Shown: positions 1 through 6,194, counted from the first letter of the stretch. The stretch: DNA of 7,269 bases from DASVDK01 sp036562265 [NCBI: Thermodesulfobacteriota bacterium] (GCA_036562265.1 DATCKS010000385.1:1-7269); one strand, 5' to 3'. The notes: generated by a model not told the origin, from the letters alone. Translations and numbers: made by a program.

Positions 1-113
1 AGCTGGGCGTCGGGTGCGAGCGAGAGGACGACCCCCTTCATGGCCGCCACCCAGCCGTCGACGAGGCCGAAGTCGGTCGTGAAGGTGATGATCGTACGTG
101 CCGGATGCGCCAC
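1..113 (-). CDS. S-adenosyl-L-methionine hydrolase (DUF62 family), N-terminal fragment cut by window edge
   Basis: Only the first 37 codons are in the window; the gene continues past base 1. The translation begins MAHPARTIITFTTDFG and goes on to LVDGWVAAMKGVVLSLAPDA. This matches the N-terminal signature of the SAM hydroxide adenosyltransferase/halogenase fold, typically ITLTTDFG, then a D-x-[YW]-V segment, then MKGV and a P-[DN]-A stretch. In characterised members the Asp of TTDFG contacts the ribose of SAM. Bacterial and archaeal DUF62 enzymes hydrolyse SAM to adenosine and methionine, while the chlorinase and fluorinase relatives use halide. The fragment is too short to separate these, and hydrolase is the default by frequency. 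I chose GTG at 113 because no ATG is in frame upstream within the gap and the conserved strand starts at residue 8. No Shine-Dalgarno precedes it, but a TACGAT hexamer lies 6 bases upstream (see findings). It is co-directional with, but separated from, the coiled-coil gene. Confidence 0.85.
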   Translation of the reverse strand, partial: MAHPARTIITFTTDFGLVDGWVAAMKGVVLSLAPDAQ

Positions 114-119
114 GGCGCA

Positions 120-125
120 ATCGTA
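120..125 (-). promoter_or_regulatory. Possible -10 element just upstream of the GTG start
   Basis: Read on the minus strand the hexamer is TACGAT, which matches TATAAT at four of six places including the three most important ones (T1, A2, T6). It is followed by six bases and then the GTG start, so transcription would begin at or next to the start codon. No convincing -35 hexamer is visible 16 to 18 bases further upstream, where the sequence is GC only. A single short match in a gap of this size can occur by chance. Confidence 0.3.
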
Positions 126-155
126 GCGCGGATGACACGCCTGCGGGGCCTCGGG

Positions 156-186
156 GCCCGCTCGGGGGGCGTGAGCCCGAGCGGGC
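156..186. repeat. Perfect 11-bp inverted repeat in the gap between the coiled-coil gene and the SAM hydrolase gene
   Basis: The left arm GCCCGCTCGGG (156-166) and right arm CCCGAGCGGGC (176-186) are exact reverse complements around a 9-base loop (167-175). RNA from either strand would form a very stable GC hairpin. It sits 35 bases after the stop of the coiled-coil gene and 43 bases before the GTG of the next gene. No T-run follows on either strand, so it is not a classical intrinsic terminator. It could still pause or end transcription in a GC-rich genome, stabilise the 3' end, or act as an operator. A shorter alternative stem (146-150 with 155-159) shares bases with the left arm, so the two would exclude each other. 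Confidence 0.6.
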
Positions 187-220
187 GGGCCGGACGCCCC
201 GAAGGCGCGCGGTGGCCGGG

Positions 221-529
221 TTAGTGCAGGGTGGGCTTGCCGCGGGGCTCCAGCCGGTCGGCGCGATGCCGGCGCTCCTGCTGGGCGCGCTCCTTCTCGC
301 GCGCCTCCATGAGGCCGGTGAGGTCGGTCTGCATCTTCGCGAGGACCACCCCGATCATCTTGAGGATGTTGCTGATGTTCTTGTCGAACTCCGCCTTCGC
401 CTTCCGGTCGGCGATGAGGTTCCGCAGCGCCTTCTCCACCGAGGTCATGACCTCGTAGAGCTGCTGGTGGTTCGCCTCGACCTTCTCGATTCGGGCCTCC
501 AGCGCCTCGAGCCGCGCGCTCCCGTCCAT
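221..529 (-). CDS. Small coiled-coil protein of unknown function (102 aa)
   Basis: I do not recognise a family. The protein is almost wholly predicted helix, with no signal peptide, no membrane segment and no cysteine. Residues 7 to 38 show an unbroken 3-4 heptad spacing of core positions (L7, L10, I14, V17, H21, L24, M28, V31, L35, L38), broken only by His21. After a charged linker (DRKAKAE, residues 41-47), a second heptad run covers I52, I55, I59, V62, M66 and L73. The C-terminal part from about residue 76 is highly charged and probably disordered. This suggests an oligomeric coiled coil or a helical hairpin in the cytoplasm. I chose ATG at 529 over the in-frame ATG at 559 because GGAGGAGG lies 8 bases upstream of 529 and a candidate promoter would start transcripts near 557. 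It resembles SlyX-type small coiled coils only superficially. The TAA stop is at 221-223. Confidence 0.75.
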   Translation of the reverse strand: MDGSARLEALEARIEKVEANHQQLYEVMTSVEKALRNLIADRKAKAEFDKNISNILKMIGVVLAKMQTDLTGLMEAREKERAQQERRHRADRLEPRGKPTLH

Positions 530-537
530 GAAAGGAT

Positions 538-545
538 CCTCCTCC
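538..545 (-). promoter_or_regulatory. Ribosome binding site that decides the start of the coiled-coil gene
   Basis: On the minus strand GGAGGAGG ends 8 bases before the ATG at 529. It is one of the strongest Shine-Dalgarno matches in the window and lies inside the longer reading from ATG 559, which has no comparable site. It therefore argues for the shorter 102-residue protein. Confidence 0.7.
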
Positions 546-563
546 CCGCGTAACGGCATTTCG

Positions 564-593
564 AGTCTATCCGTCGCCCGAAACGGCCGTCAA
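564..593 (-). promoter_or_regulatory. Candidate sigma-70-type promoter for the coiled-coil gene
   Basis: On the minus strand TTGACG (588-593, five of six matches to TTGACA) is separated by 18 bases from TAGACT (564-569, four of six matches to TATAAT). Transcription would start near 557, giving a leader of about 28 bases that contains the GGAGGAGG ribosome site. The stretch 551-605 is visibly less GC-rich than its surroundings, as expected for a promoter. The palindrome ACGGCCGT (583-590) overlaps the -35 box and could bind a dimeric regulator. The hexamers are imperfect and the spacer is one base long, so this is tentative. Confidence 0.38.
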
Positions 594-605
594 GGTCGAA
601 AAACG

Positions 606-1460
606 TCACCGGCGGCGGGAGCCGGCGGCGAGCCCCGCGAGCCCGATCGTTGCCGACGCCACCATCAGGACCAGGCTGACCGCGTTGATCACCGGGGTCG
701 AGCCGTCCCTGAGGCTCACGAACATGGTGATCGGCAGCGTGGCGTCGGAACCGACGAGGAAGAGCGTCGTGTTGAAGTTCTCGAACGACATGAGGAACGC
801 GAGCGCCCCCGCCGCCACCGCCGCGGGGCGGAGAAAGCGGAGCGTGACCGTGACGATGGCGGCCGGCCGCGTCGCGCCGAGCGTGCGGGCCGCCTCCTCG
901 AGGCTGCGGTCGAACTTCCGCAGGCGCGCGGTGAGGACCAGCGTCGTCAGCGTCGTGATGAACGAGAACTGGCCGAGGACGACCAGCACGAGGCTCGGCC
1001 TGAGCGACTCGACCTCGATCCCGGTCGCCGCCTCGACGGCGTTGGCGACGGTGCTCGAGAAGACGAGGATCGAGATGCCGAGGATCACGCCGGGGATGAC
1101 GAGCGGCGTGAGCGCGAGCGTGTAGAGCGCCCCCTTGAACGGAAAGGTCTCCTGCTCGAAGAGGAACGCGTTGGTCGTGCCGACGGCGACCGACGCGAGC
1201 GTCACCCAGAACGCCACCTGCACCGACGTCGCCATGCCGCGCAAGAGTTCGCGGTCGTGGAGGAGCCCGACGCGCCTGGGCCCCGGGGCGAGGAACCAGT
1301 CGAGCGTGAACCCCTGCCACGGCAGGGCGGGGAAGAGGCTGTCGTTGAAGGCGAGCACCGCGACGACCGCGAGCGGCGCGAAGAGGTAGACGAAGAAGAC
1401 CGCCACGTAGGCGCCGTGGAGGACGCGCACCGCGCGCGGGGTGGGGATGCCGGGGATCAT
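606..1460 (-). CDS. potC: Polyamine-type ABC transporter permease, second subunit (PotC-like)
   Basis: This is an inner-membrane permease of 284 residues, the usual size for PotC-type subunits. Hydrophobic segments are seen at about residues 17-38, 78-100, 112-138, 156-178, 214-236 and 256-280, consistent with six transmembrane helices. The cytoplasmic EAA loop that docks on the ATPase starts at E189 (EAARTLGATRP) and runs to the conserved proline at 211. SFENFNTTLFLVG (225-237) corresponds to the SF-[DE]-[DN]-F motif typical of PotC-like permeases. The ATG start overlaps the TGA of the preceding permease gene (ATGA, 1457-1460). No Shine-Dalgarno is visible upstream, so translation is probably coupled to that gene. 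It is the last gene of the importer operon and ends in TGA at 606. Family membership is secure; the substrate is not shown by this subunit. Confidence 0.92.
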   Translation of the reverse strand: MIPGIPTPRAVRVLHGAYVAVFFVYLFAPLAVVAVLAFNDSLFPALPWQGFTLDWFLAPGPRRVGLLHDRELLRGMATSVQVAFWVTLASVAVGTTNAFLFEQETFPFKGALYTLALTPLVIPGVILGISILVFSSTVANAVEAATGIEVESLRPSLVLVVLGQFSFITTLTTLVLTARLRKFDRSLEEAARTLGATRPAAIVTVTLRFLRPAAVAAGALAFLMSFENFNTTLFLVGSDATLPITMFVSLRDGSTPVINAVSLVLMVASATIGLAGLAAGSRRR

Positions 1461-2314
1461 CGACCGACCGACCCGGCAAGCGTCTGGCCGGTCAGCCTGA
1501 GACCGAGCCAGACGATGGCCGAGGAGAGCGTGAGGAGGAGGAAGCCGAACGCCGCCCCCTGCTCCCAGTTGAAGCGGACGATGAACTGGTCGTAGACCTG
1601 CTGGGTGAACCAGAGGCTGTTCTTGCCGCCGAGAAGGGTCGGCGCGAGGTAGTTGCCGAGCGTCAGCATGAAGGCCACGATGCAGCCGGCGGCGATCCCG
1701 GGCATCGCGTGCGGCACGACGATGTCGCGCAGGATGGCAGGCGCTCGCCCGCCGAGGTCGTACGCCGCCTCGATCAGGCTGTCGTCGAGCGTGTCGAGCA
1801 CGGTCACGATCGGGACCACCATGAAGAGCGTCGAGGTGTAGACCAGGCCGACCATGATCGCGGCGTCGTTGTAGAGCAGCTCCACCGGACCGTCGGCGAG
1901 GCCGGACCAGACGAGGAGCCGGCTCACGACGCCGGTCTCGCGCAGGAGGATCATCCAGCCGTAGGTCCGGACCAGCTCGCTCACCCAGAAGGGGACGAGG
2001 CAGAGGAGGAAGAGCGCCCCCTTGCGGCGGCCGCGCGCCACCTTGGCGATGTAGAAGGCGACCGGGAAGGCGACCGCGAGCGTGAGCGCCGTGGCGACGA
2101 GCGAGTAGACCGCGGTCCGGACGAACGTCCGCCAGTAGAGCGGCTCGGCGAAGAAGCGGACGTAGTTGTCGAGCGTGAAGGCGCGCGTCTCGTCGCCGCG
2201 GACCCGAAGCGAGAGGAGCAGCATGTCGACGTGCGGCAGGACGACGAGCACGAGGAGCCAGAGCACGGCAGGGGCGAGGAAGAGCGCGAGCCCGAGCCGG
2301 CTCCCCTTCCCCAT
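1457..2314 (-). CDS. potB: Polyamine-type ABC transporter permease, first subunit (PotB-like)
   Basis: This 285-residue permease has an N-terminal helix at about residues 8-35, a periplasmic region with the DNYVRFF motif (49-55) typical of PotB, and further helices near 66-92, 98-116, 151-173, 205-228 and 254-274. The EAA loop reads EAAYDLGGRAPAILRDIVVP (182-201), with the invariant Gly and terminal Pro in place. The open frame extends far upstream inside the ATPase gene, but ATG 2314 is the real start. It is preceded by AAGGAGGG with 6 bases of spacing, it forms a TGATG overlap with the ATPase stop, and the protein from there has the normal family length. It pairs with the second permease to form the transmembrane channel. 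Its stop overlaps the start of the next gene by four bases. No unusual residues were noted. Confidence 0.93.
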   Translation of the reverse strand: MGKGSRLGLALFLAPAVLWLLVLVVLPHVDMLLLSLRVRGDETRAFTLDNYVRFFAEPLYWRTFVRTAVYSLVATALTLAVAFPVAFYIAKVARGRRKGALFLLCLVPFWVSELVRTYGWMILLRETGVVSRLLVWSGLADGPVELLYNDAAIMVGLVYTSTLFMVVPIVTVLDTLDDSLIEAAYDLGGRAPAILRDIVVPHAMPGIAAGCIVAFMLTLGNYLAPTLLGGKNSLWFTQQVYDQFIVRFNWEQGAAFGFLLLTLSSAIVWLGLRLTGQTLAGSVGR

Positions 2315-3447
2315 CACGCGCCCTCCTTCGGGAAGCAGACGGCCGCGTCCGGCTCGAGGCGCAGCTCGACGGCGGCGCCCGGGGCGAGGTCGGCGAACTC
2401 GCCGGTCTGGGGCAGCGCCACGGCGATCTCCTGGCCGCTTCGCACCTCGCGGACGATGACCCGGCTCGCCGCGCCGTTGAAGAGGACGCTCTCGACGCGG
2501 GCGGCGACGCGGCCGGCGCCGCCGTTGCCCTTGGCGTCGCGGTTCGCGATCGCCAGGGCGATCGCCTCGGGTCGGACGAAGACCTCGACCCTCCCCCCCT
2601 CGGTCACCCCGGCCTCGGCCCGCGCGGTGACGACGAAGCCGGCCTCGGTCTCGACCCGGGCCTCGCCGCCCCGCACGGTCGCCGCCCGGCCGACCCATCG
2701 GTTGCTGTCCCCCACGAATCCGGCGACGAAGGGGGTGCGCGGCCGGTAGTAGAGCCCCTGGGGGGTGTCCACCTGCTCGAAGCGGCCGTCCTTCATGACC
2801 GCCACGCGGTCCGACATGACGAGCGCCTCGCTCTGGTCGTGCGTGATGTAGACGAAGGTCGTCCCGATCTCGGCCTGGAGCCGCTTGAGCTCGACCTTCA
2901 TCTGCTCCCTGAGCTTGAGGTCGAGGGCGCCGAGCGGCTCGTCCAGGAGGAGCACGGTCGGGTCGAGGACCAGCGCGCGGGCGATCGCCACCCGCTGCCG
3001 CTGGCCGCCGGAGAGCTGGTCGATGCGGCGCGGGCCGAAGCCGGCAAGCCCCACCCGCTCGAGCATCCCCTCCACCTTCGCGCGGATCTCGGCCGAGGGG
3101 ACGCCGCGCCGCCTGAGGCCGTAGGCGACGTTCTCCGCCACGTTCATCATCGGGAAGAGGGCGAGGTGCTGGAAGATCAGGTTGACCGGCCGCCGGTTGG
3201 GCGGAACCCCGAGGACCGATCGCCCGCCGATGCGGATGTCCCCCCGGTCGGGCTCGCCGAACCCGGCGATCATCCTGAGGAGGGTGGTCTTCCCGCAGCC
3301 CGAGGGGCCGAGGATCGAGAAGAACGCCCCCCTGGGGATGGCGAACGAGACGCCGTCGACGGCGACCTGCCCCGGGAAGGCCTTCGCCACGTCGACGACC
3401 TCGAGGTCGGGGGCGAGCGCCGCCGCTCGCCCCCGCTCGACTGCCAT
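2314..3447 (-). CDS. potA: Polyamine-type ABC transporter ATP-binding protein (PotA-like)
   Basis: This 377-residue protein is the energy-coupling subunit that drives import by ATP hydrolysis on the inner face of the membrane. The nucleotide-binding domain is complete: Walker A GPSGCGKT (47-54), Q-loop Gln93, ABC signature LSGGQ (145-149), Walker B VLLLDE (165-170), the D-loop GALD just after, and switch His203. The C-terminal third (about 250-372) is the TOBE-type regulatory domain normal for PotA and other CUT1/Pot ATPases; it contains VFVRPEAI (289-296). The ATG at 3447 lies only 4 bases after the TAG of the binding-protein gene. No good ribosome site precedes it, so expression probably depends on translational coupling. 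Its end carries the ribosome site of the next gene. The family call is secure. The PotA name rests on the neighbouring binding protein and permeases, because the ATPase alone cannot separate polyamine from related importers. Confidence 0.93.
   Translation of the reverse strand: MAVERGRAAALAPDLEVVDVAKAFPGQVAVDGVSFAIPRGAFFSILGPSGCGKTTLLRMIAGFGEPDRGDIRIGGRSVLGVPPNRRPVNLIFQHLALFPMMNVAENVAYGLRRRGVPSAEIRAKVEGMLERVGLAGFGPRRIDQLSGGQRQRVAIARALVLDPTVLLLDEPLGALDLKLREQMKVELKRLQAEIGTTFVYITHDQSEALVMSDRVAVMKDGRFEQVDTPQGLYYRPRTPFVAGFVGDSNRWVGRAATVRGGEARVETEAGFVVTARAEAGVTEGGRVEVFVRPEAIALAIANRDAKGNGGAGRVAARVESVLFNGAASRVIVREVRSGQEIAVALPQTGEFADLAPGAAVELRLEPDAAVCFPKEGA
2321..2328 (-). promoter_or_regulatory. Internal ribosome binding site for the first permease gene
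   Basis: AAGGAGGG on the minus strand lies inside the last codons of the ATPase gene, 6 bases before the ATG at 2314. It fixes the permease start despite an open frame that continues upstream to 2698, and would allow re-initiation at the TGATG junction. Confidence 0.75.
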
Positions 3448-3451
3448 CGGG

Positions 3452-4525
3452 CTACTGCGACCGGGCCGCCCGGACCTTGTCGAGGATGTTCCCCTCGATC
3501 TCCTCGAGGCCGGCCGGCACCGCCGGGTACCACTTGATGTTGTCGAGGTCCTTGGCCGGGAAGCTCGCCCGGTACAGCTTCGAGAGCGTCGGGTCGACGA
3601 ACCTGTCGGCCCCCTGCGAGGCGGTGAAGTTCCCCGCCGAGGCGACGATCTTCGCGGCGATCTCCGGCTGCATGACGAAGTTGATCCACCGGTAGGCGGC
3701 GTCGACGTTGCGCGCCTTCGCGGGGATGGCGAAGGTGTCGACCCAGCCGAGCGCGCCCGACTTCGGCGCGCGGAAGACGATGTCCGGGTTCTCCTGCGTG
3801 AGCTTCCAGCCCCCCGAGTCCCACCCCATGGCGAGGACGACCTCGCCGCTGCGGACCAGGCCGAGGAGCGCGTCGCCGTTGGTCCAGTAGTCCTTCACGT
3901 ACCGCTTGCACTCGATGAGCTTCGCCCCCACCTTCTCCATGAGCGCCGTGTACTTCGCCCGGTCGCCGTAGAGGGCGAAGGGGTTCTCCCCCATCGCGAA
4001 GGCGAAGGCGATGAGCGTCGGGCGCCTTGTCCGGTAGCTCACCTTGCCGGCGTACTTCGGGTCGCAGAGGTCGAGGTAGTCGCTCGCGCCGCCGGCCACC
4101 TTCGTGTTGACGATGAGGCCGTCGGTCCCCCAGATGTGCGGCAGCCCGTACACCCGCCCGTCGAGCGTCGTGACCTGCTTGGTCGCCTCGAGCATGGAGG
4201 GGATGAAGAGCTTCGTGTCCACCCTGGCGAGGTCGAGCGGCTGGTAGATCCTGTAGTCCGCCTGCGCGCCGGTGATCCGGTCCTGGGACGGCTGCGCCAG
4301 GTCGAAACCGGCACCGCCCGTGGCGCGCAGCTTCGAGATCATCTCCTCGTTGTTCGAATAGGTGACGTTGACCGTGATGCCGGTCTCCTTCTGGAACTGC
4401 TCGACGACCTCGTTCGGGGCGTAGCCCTTCCAGGTGAGGAGCCGGAGTTCCGCCGACGCGGCGGCGGTGGTCCAGAGGGCCGCCACGACGGCGGCCACGG
4501 CCAGGGTGACGATGCGGGTGCTCAT
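3452..4525 (-). CDS. Periplasmic solute-binding protein of the spermidine/putrescine (PotD-like) family
   Basis: This 357-residue protein has a Sec signal peptide. After Arg4 a hydrophobic core runs to Trp18, and the AAASA motif gives a likely cut after residue 25. There is no lipobox Cys, so it is a soluble periplasmic protein. The mature start ELRLLTWKGYAPNEVVEQF, the FDLAQPS strand (74-80) and the GWVDTFAIPA segment (260-269) are typical of PotD-like binding proteins. Trp261 and Asp263 line up by eye with the Trp255/Asp257 ligand contacts of E. coli PotD. Trp32, Tyr35 and Trp235 also fit the aromatic box. However, residues 163-170 read SYRTRRPT where PotD carries the acidic contacts Asp168 and Glu171, so the substrate may differ. 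Two cysteines (154, 206) could form a disulfide. The gene is first in its operon, with AGGAGGG 6 bases before the ATG. I withhold the potD symbol because of the substrate doubt. Confidence 0.9.
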   Translation of the reverse strand: MSTRIVTLAVAAVVAALWTTAAASAELRLLTWKGYAPNEVVEQFQKETGITVNVTYSNNEEMISKLRATGGAGFDLAQPSQDRITGAQADYRIYQPLDLARVDTKLFIPSMLEATKQVTTLDGRVYGLPHIWGTDGLIVNTKVAGGASDYLDLCDPKYAGKVSYRTRRPTLIAFAFAMGENPFALYGDRAKYTALMEKVGAKLIECKRYVKDYWTNGDALLGLVRSGEVVLAMGWDSGGWKLTQENPDIVFRAPKSGALGWVDTFAIPAKARNVDAAYRWINFVMQPEIAAKIVASAGNFTASQGADRFVDPTLSKLYRASFPAKDLDNIKWYPAVPAGLEEIEGNILDKVRAARSQ

Positions 4526-4531
4526 GGGAGA

Positions 4532-4538
4532 CCCTCCT
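4532..4538 (-). promoter_or_regulatory. Ribosome binding site of the binding-protein gene
   Basis: AGGAGGG on the minus strand, 6 bases before the ATG at 4525. This is a strong site, fitting the high expression usually needed for the binding protein relative to its membrane partners, whose genes are coupled downstream. Confidence 0.75.
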
Positions 4539-4614
4539 GCTTCGAGAAGAGCGTCGGCGTCCGGAAGCGGCGGCGCTGGGTGTCGCCGCGGCGCCCGCGC
4601 GTCTCCGGATGCCG

Positions 4615-4630
4615 CCGGCCCCGCGGCCGG
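4615..4630. repeat. Inverted repeat, 6-bp stem with 4-base loop
   Basis: CCGGCC (4615-4620) and GGCCGG (4625-4630) flank CCGC. This is the tightest hairpin between the amidase stop and the importer. It could act as a rho-dependent pause or terminator or as mRNA processing protection. Short GC stems are common by chance at this base composition, so its role is uncertain. Confidence 0.35.
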
Positions 4631-4733
4631 GCCCCGGGGGCCGTCCGGGGGCGGCGGACCGCCGAGGGGACGCCGATTCCGGTGAGCGGCCGCGCTCCGT
4701 GGCCGGAACGGGAGGTCACGGCGCTCGACCGCT

Positions 4734-6173
4734 CTAGAGCCCGAGCGCCTCGCGCGCGAGCGGCGGCACGGGATCGCGCCACGGCAGGAGCCGCTCGAGC
4801 GCGTGGCAAACCTGGAGCACGGTCGCGTCGGCGAAGCGCCGGCCGACGACCTGGAGCCCGACCGGCATCCCGCGATCGTCGACGCCGCAGGGGATCGACG
4901 CGGCCGGCTGGCCGGTCAGGTTGAACGGCGGCGTGAAGGGGGTCCACTCGGCCCACGCGATGGGGCTCGCCGACTCGGGCCAGTCGCCCGGCACGTCCCG
5001 CTCCGCCTCGAAGGGCGGGATCGGCAGGGTCGGCAGGAGCAGGACGTCGTAGCGCTCGAAGAAGGCGGCCACCGACCGGCAGAACGCGGCGCGCGCCGAA
5101 AGGGCGTCGAACACGTCGGTCGCCGTGTAGCGGTCGGCCAGGCGCACGAGGCGCGCGAAGCCGGGGTCGAGGTCCGCCTCGTGCGCGTCGAGGAGGGCCC
5201 CCGCGGCGCTGCGGCGCCCGGCCACCCAGAGCGTCTCGAAGCACTTGGCCGGGCTCTCGAACGGCGGCGCGACCTCCTCCACCGCGAGGCCGGTGCCGGC
5301 CGCGAACGCCGCCACCGCGGCGCGCACCGCCCGGTCGATCGCCGGGTGGACCGGCACGCCGAAGAGGGTCGGCGCGAACGCCGCACGCAGCGGCGGCAGC
5401 GGCTCGTCGAGCGCCTCGACGTAGGAGCGCCCCTCGTCGGGCAGGCTCACGTGGTCGCGGGGGTCCGGGCCCTTCAGCACGTCGAGCCAGAGCGCCGAGT
5501 CGCGCACCGTCCGGGTCATCGGCCCGCCGTGGGAGAGCATGTCGGTGATGCTCGGCGGGTAGTACGGCACGCGCCCGAGGGAGGCCTTGAGCGCGAAGAC
5601 GCCGCAGAACGCCGCCGGGATGCGCACCGAGCCGCCGCCGTCGGTGCCGAGCGCGGCCGGCACCATGCGGGCCGCGACCGCCACGGCGGAGCCGGCCGAG
5701 GAGCCGCCGGCCTGCCGCGCCGGGTCCCAGGGGTTGCGCGTCACGCCGGTGAGCGGGGAGCTGGCGGTCCCCTTCCACCCGAACTCCGGCGTCGTCGTCT
5801 TGCCGACCATGACCGCCCCGGCGGCGAGGCTCCGCTCGACCGCCGGCGACGACTCCTGCGGCACGAAGTCGCGGTACGCACGGGAGCCGCGGCTCGTGCG
5901 GACGCCGGCGGTCAGGAAGAGGTCCTTCACGCCGAAGGGGACGCCGTGCAAGGGCCCCCTGAACCGGCCGGACGCCGCCTCCCGCTCGAGGTCCCGGGCG
6001 GTGCGGCGGGCAAGGTCGGCGGTGACGAGGCAGAACGCGTTCAGCGTCGGGTCGAGCCGCTCGATGGCGGCAAGCGACGCCTCGACCAGCTCCACCGGGG
6101 ACACCTCCCGGCTGCGCACCCGGGCCGCCATCTCGAATGCCGAGAGGGCGAGCAGCCGGAGGTCGGCGGGCAT
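4734..6173 (-). CDS. Amidase of the amidase-signature (AS) family
   Basis: This 479-residue hydrolase is complete and of normal length. It carries the Ser-cisSer-Lys triad of the AS fold: Lys83 in GVPFGVKD, cis-Ser158 in GGSSAGSA (156-163), and the nucleophile Ser182 in GTDGGGSVRIPA (176-187). The 24-residue spacing between the two serines equals that in characterised members. No signal peptide is seen, so it acts in the cytoplasm. The family cleaves carboxamides to acid plus ammonia or amine; members include GatA, indoleacetamide hydrolase, aryl and fatty-acid amidases, and the substrate cannot be read from sequence. A GatA role is unlikely, since no gatB or gatC is nearby and the C-terminal half is of the stand-alone type. 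ATG 6173 gives the usual N-terminus; only a weak G-rich stretch precedes it. The gene starts 21 bases after a peptide-transporter ATPase gene, suggesting co-transcription and action on an imported amide or peptide-like compound. Confidence 0.92.
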   Translation of the reverse strand: MPADLRLLALSAFEMAARVRSREVSPVELVEASLAAIERLDPTLNAFCLVTADLARRTARDLEREAASGRFRGPLHGVPFGVKDLFLTAGVRTSRGSRAYRDFVPQESSPAVERSLAAGAVMVGKTTTPEFGWKGTASSPLTGVTRNPWDPARQAGGSSAGSAVAVAARMVPAALGTDGGGSVRIPAAFCGVFALKASLGRVPYYPPSITDMLSHGGPMTRTVRDSALWLDVLKGPDPRDHVSLPDEGRSYVEALDEPLPPLRAAFAPTLFGVPVHPAIDRAVRAAVAAFAAGTGLAVEEVAPPFESPAKCFETLWVAGRRSAAGALLDAHEADLDPGFARLVRLADRYTATDVFDALSARAAFCRSVAAFFERYDVLLLPTLPIPPFEAERDVPGDWPESASPIAWAEWTPFTPPFNLTGQPAASIPCGVDDRGMPVGLQVVGRRFADATVLQVCHALERLLPWRDPVPPLAREALGL

Positions 6174-6194
6174 GCCGCGGCTCGCCCCCGCGCG

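Larger units (their letters stand above)
4526..4733. other. GC-rich intergenic region with several hairpins between the amidase and importer genes
   Basis: These 208 bases hold no gene I can support. The minus-strand open frame that crosses it is an off-frame shadow of the amidase, and its translation is Arg/Gly/Pro-rich with no domain. Visible stems are CCGGCC/GGCCGG with a 4-base loop (4615-4630), GCGGCG/CGCCGC with an 8-base loop (4570-4589), and CGGCG/CGCCG with a 3-base loop (near 4650-4665). None is followed by a T-run, so an intrinsic terminator for the amidase is not clear. The importer promoter is expected here, but no TTGAC-like -35 box or good -10 box is visible on the minus strand. 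A promoter for another sigma factor is possible. Confidence 0.55.

Noticed and set aside
583-600. Possible intrinsic terminator for the importer operon after 606, beginning with a T-run on the minus strand.
   Set aside because: The T-run comes before, not after, the short palindrome in the direction of transcription, and the stem is only 4 bp.
1458-1473. Tandem CGAC tetranucleotide units at the junction of the two permease genes, possibly a slippage or phase-variation tract.
   Set aside because: Only about three units, too few for typical slippage control, and explained by GC-rich coding of the C-terminal residues.
528-1595. A plus-strand open frame of 355 codons, opposite the two permease genes, rich in Arg, Glu and Asp.
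   Set aside because: It mirrors the hydrophobic codons of the permeases on the other strand; no ribosome site or domain supports it.
2315-2698. Upstream in-frame extension of the first permease, giving a 413-residue protein.
   Set aside because: The extra 128 residues are Arg/Gly-rich and overlap the ATPase in another frame; the ribosome site and TGATG junction place the start at 2314.
1709-2749. A plus-strand open frame of 346 codons, opposite the first permease and the end of the ATPase gene.
   Set aside because: Low-complexity charged composition, fully antisense to conserved transporter genes; a shadow frame.
3182-4924. A long plus-strand open frame of 580 codons, opposite the ATPase, binding-protein and amidase genes.
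   Set aside because: It is antisense to three well-supported genes, its translation is Arg/Gly/Glu/Pro-rich without a recognisable domain, and long stop-free antisense frames are expected at this GC content.
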